Source of the DNA: UBA7672 sp040398425 | Lineage (GTDB): Bacteria > Pseudomonadota > Alphaproteobacteria > Caulobacterales > Hyphomonadaceae | Direction of reading: 5' to 3' | DNA: 61,733 bases | Assembly (NCBI GenBank): GCA_040398425.1 | Contig: JBBATZ010000017.1 | Span: 1 to 61,733, forward strand | Shown here: positions 60,329-61,733 of the stretch, piece by piece | Numbering within the stretch: the stretch's first letter is position 1 | Layout of the letters: the number at the start of each line of letters is the position of its first letter | Translations under genes and position numbers: made by a program | Notes under the pieces: model-generated | Databases searched by the model: none | What the model was told of the DNA's origin: nothing | What the model saw: the letters and a program-made list of their open reading frames with translations, nothing else

Positions 60329-61546
60329 ATGTCCTCGCCCGTTACGGCTCCTGTCTCTGACGCGCTGCGGCGCATCAAGCCGTCCGCCACCATCGCGGTC
60401 AGCCAGAAGGCGCGCGAGCTGCAGGCCAGGGGCGAGAAGGTCATCGGCCTCGGCGCCGGCGAGCCCGACTTCGACACGCCCGACAACATCAAGCAGGCCG
60501 CCATCAAGGCGATCATGGACGGCAAGACCAAATACACCGACGTCGACGGCATCCCCGAACTGAAGGAAGCCATCTGCGCCAAGTTCAAGCGCGAGAACGG
60601 CCTCGAGTACAAACCCGCGCAGGTGAACGTCTCGCCCGGCGGCAAGCCTGTCATCTTCAACGCCTTCATGGCGACACTGAACGTGGGCGATGAAGTCGTC
60701 ATCCCGACGCCGTACTGGGTCTCGTACCCCGAGATGGCGCTGATCTGCGGCGCGACGCCGGTGTTTGCCCACGCCTACGCGGCGGACAATTACAAGCTGA
60801 AGCCCGAAGCGCTCGAAGCCGCCATCACGCCCAGGACGAAATGGCTGATCCTCAACTCGCCGTCTAACCCGTCGGGCGCAGCCTACACGAAGCAGGAACT
60901 GCGCGCGCTCGCCGACGTGCTGCTGCGCCACCCGCACGTCTGGATCCTCACCGACGACATGTATGAGCACCTTGTGTTCGACGGCTTCGAATTCTGGACT
61001 ATCGCGCAGGTCGAACCCAGCCTCTACGAGCGCACGCTCACCATGAATGGCGTCTCGAAAGCCTATTCGATGACCGGCTGGCGTATCGGCTACGCCGCCG
61101 GCCCTGAGTCGCTCATCAAGGGCATGGCCAAGGTGATGAGCCAGACCACGTCCAACCCGTCCTCCGTGTCGCAATGGGCGGCGGTCGAGGCGCTGGCCGG
61201 CACGCAGGCCTTCATCAAGCCGAACCAGGAGCTGTTCAAAGGCCGCCGCGATCTCGTCGTCGGCATGCTGAACCAGACCGAAGAGCTGAACTGCCCCACG
61301 CCCGAAGGCGCCTTCTACGTCTACCCGGATTGTAGCCGCGCCATCGGCAAGACCACGGCGGGCGGCGTCAAGCTCAACAATGACGAAGACTTCGCGGCGG
61401 CCTTGTTGGAAGAAGAAAAAGTCGCCGTCGTCTTCGGCTCCGCCTTCGGCCTCAGCCCGGCCTTCCGCATCTCCTACGCCACGTCGAACGACAAGCTCGA
61501 GGAAGCCTGCCGCCGCATCCAGCGCTTCTGCGGCAACTTGAAGTAG
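60329..61546 (+). CDS. Aspartate/aromatic aminotransferase (class I)
   Basis: A PLP-dependent aminotransferase of 405 residues with GGAAAGG about ten bases before the ATG. Signatures are GLGAGEPDFDTPDN (about 41-54), KTKYTDVDGIPELKEAI, LNSPSNPSGAAY and the PLP lysine Lys244 in GVSKAYSMTGWRIGY. This is the I-gamma/AatA type of alphaproteobacteria, which uses aspartate or glutamate and can also act on aromatic keto acids. It could close the phenylalanine and tyrosine routes fed by pheA and tyrA in this window. It stands alone before a repeat region. Confidence 0.93.
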   Translation: MSSPVTAPVSDALRRIKPSATIAVSQKARELQARGEKVIGLGAGEPDFDTPDNIKQAAIKAIMDGKTKYTDVDGIPELKEAICAKFKRENGLEYKPAQVNVSPGGKPVIFNAFMATLNVGDEVVIPTPYWVSYPEMALICGATPVFAHAYAADNYKLKPEALEAAITPRTKWLILNSPSNPSGAAYTKQELRALADVLLRHPHVWILTDDMYEHLVFDGFEFWTIAQVEPSLYERTLTMNGVSKAYSMTGWRIGYAAGPESLIKGMAKVMSQTTSNPSSVSQWAAVEALAGTQAFIKPNQELFKGRRDLVVGMLNQTEELNCPTPEGAFYVYPDCSRAIGKTTAGGVKLNNDEDFAAALLEEEKVAVVFGSAFGLSPAFRISYATSNDKLEEACRRIQRFCGNLK

Positions 61547-61561
61547 GGTTGGCTAGATGGT

Positions 61562-61610
61562 CCGCCCGCTGCGCGGGCGGCCCCTTCTGTCACGCTGCGC
61601 GTGCCACCTT
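61562..61610 (-). repeat. REP-like element, copy 1 (minus orientation)
   Basis: Read on the minus strand it starts AAGGTGGCACGC, then GCAGCGTGACAGA and AGGGGC, and ends in a CCGCCCGC/GCGGGCGG hairpin (61562-61569, 61573-61580). It has the same modular order as copy 2 and lies head-to-head with it. The hairpin also serves as a likely terminator of the aminotransferase gene. Confidence 0.7.
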
Positions 61611-61654
61611 CCCCAGTCTGCGACTGAGGCAGGACCACATACCGAAAGGGAAGT

Positions 61655-61722
61655 CCTCCCTCGCCGACGGCGGGGGAGGTGGCTGCGAAGCCGACGGAGG
61701 GGGCTGGCCGCGCAGCGGCCGG
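61655..61722 (+). repeat. REP-like element, copy 2 (plus orientation)
   Basis: A CCTCCC/GGGAGG hairpin (61655-61660, 61674-61679) leads into GAGGTGGCTGCG, AAGCCGACGGAGG and GGGGC, ending in a GGCCGC/GCGGCC hairpin (61706-61711, 61715-61720). Both copies therefore share the GGTGGC core, the GAC-GA-GGGG block and a terminal GC hairpin, as in paired REP sequences. This repeat class is frequent between genes in Caulobacterales-like genomes. Confidence 0.7.
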
Positions 61723-61733
61723 ATCTGTCCTAA

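Noticed and set aside
1..61733. CRISPR array, tRNA or rRNA genes, prophage
   Set aside because: No regularly spaced repeats, no cloverleaf or T-loop motifs and no phage structural genes were noticed while reading the gaps. A tRNAscan or CRISPR search was not possible.

Overview
The window looks like chromosomal sequence from a free-living, high-GC alphaproteobacterium. The best guess is the Hyphomonadaceae/Caulobacterales neighbourhood. The pointers are: the small SRP RNA directly before dnaX-ybaB; PhaR/PhaB polyhydroxyalkanoate genes; the ftsE-ftsX-ydcF-plsC and (chorismate-mutase-like)-hisC-tyrA blocks; a DUF4908-like exported protein; and a class GN sortase with its dedicated target. Family placement is inference from gene content and was not tested by any search. 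No tRNA, rRNA, CRISPR array, phage gene or transposase gene was recognised.

Layout. 1-4.0 kb: tail of an unknown gene, then a two-subunit molybdenum hydroxylase (2Fe-2S plus molybdopterin subunits, no FAD subunit) and a membrane-anchored cytochrome c. 4.2-8.3 kb: prephenate dehydratase, a small outer-membrane barrel protein with a hairpin over its ribosome site, a GNAT enzyme, and a tightly coupled TIR-nudC pair. 8.4-11.5 kb: SRP RNA with a clear promoter, dnaX, ybaB and two small membrane proteins. 11.5-23.1 kb: a lipoprotein S9 peptidase, fmt, a GNAT enzyme, truA, tamB-tamA and dapE. 23.2-29.6 kb: a large inner-membrane OmpA-domain protein, a divergent GT39/GT2 pair suited to undecaprenyl-phosphate sugar transfer to the envelope, and small unknowns. 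29.7-32.3 kb: phaR and phaB flanking a shared control region with a perfect dyad, then a DUF4908-like protein.

32.3-44.4 kb: cupin, gloB, a methyltransferase, a lone PII protein, two unknowns, a degenerate chorismate-mutase-like gene with hisC and tyrA, plsC, ydcF, ftsX, ftsE, a zinc-ribbon membrane protein and a phosphoribosyltransferase that seems to start at AUA. 44.4-50.5 kb: a GlxA-type regulator facing an isonitrile-hydratase-like gene, a palindromic repeat, a 5'-nucleotidase lipoprotein, a periplasmic protein with a TonB-C-like end, a P460-type heme lipoprotein and an MmcQ/YjbR protein. 50.5-61.7 kb: an M16 peptidase, the GN sortase and its VIT/vWA target protein, a second S9 peptidase, a TPR protein, an aspartate/tyrosine-type aminotransferase, and a pair of inverted REP-like elements at the right edge.

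The most interesting loci are the sortase/target pair (known as a computational family, with little experimental work that I know of), the stop-to-start fused TIR-nudC operon joining two NAD-acting folds, the apparent AUA start codon, the dyad operator before phaB, and the ribosome-site hairpin before the barrel protein. Much of the rest is core metabolism, cell division and envelope assembly.
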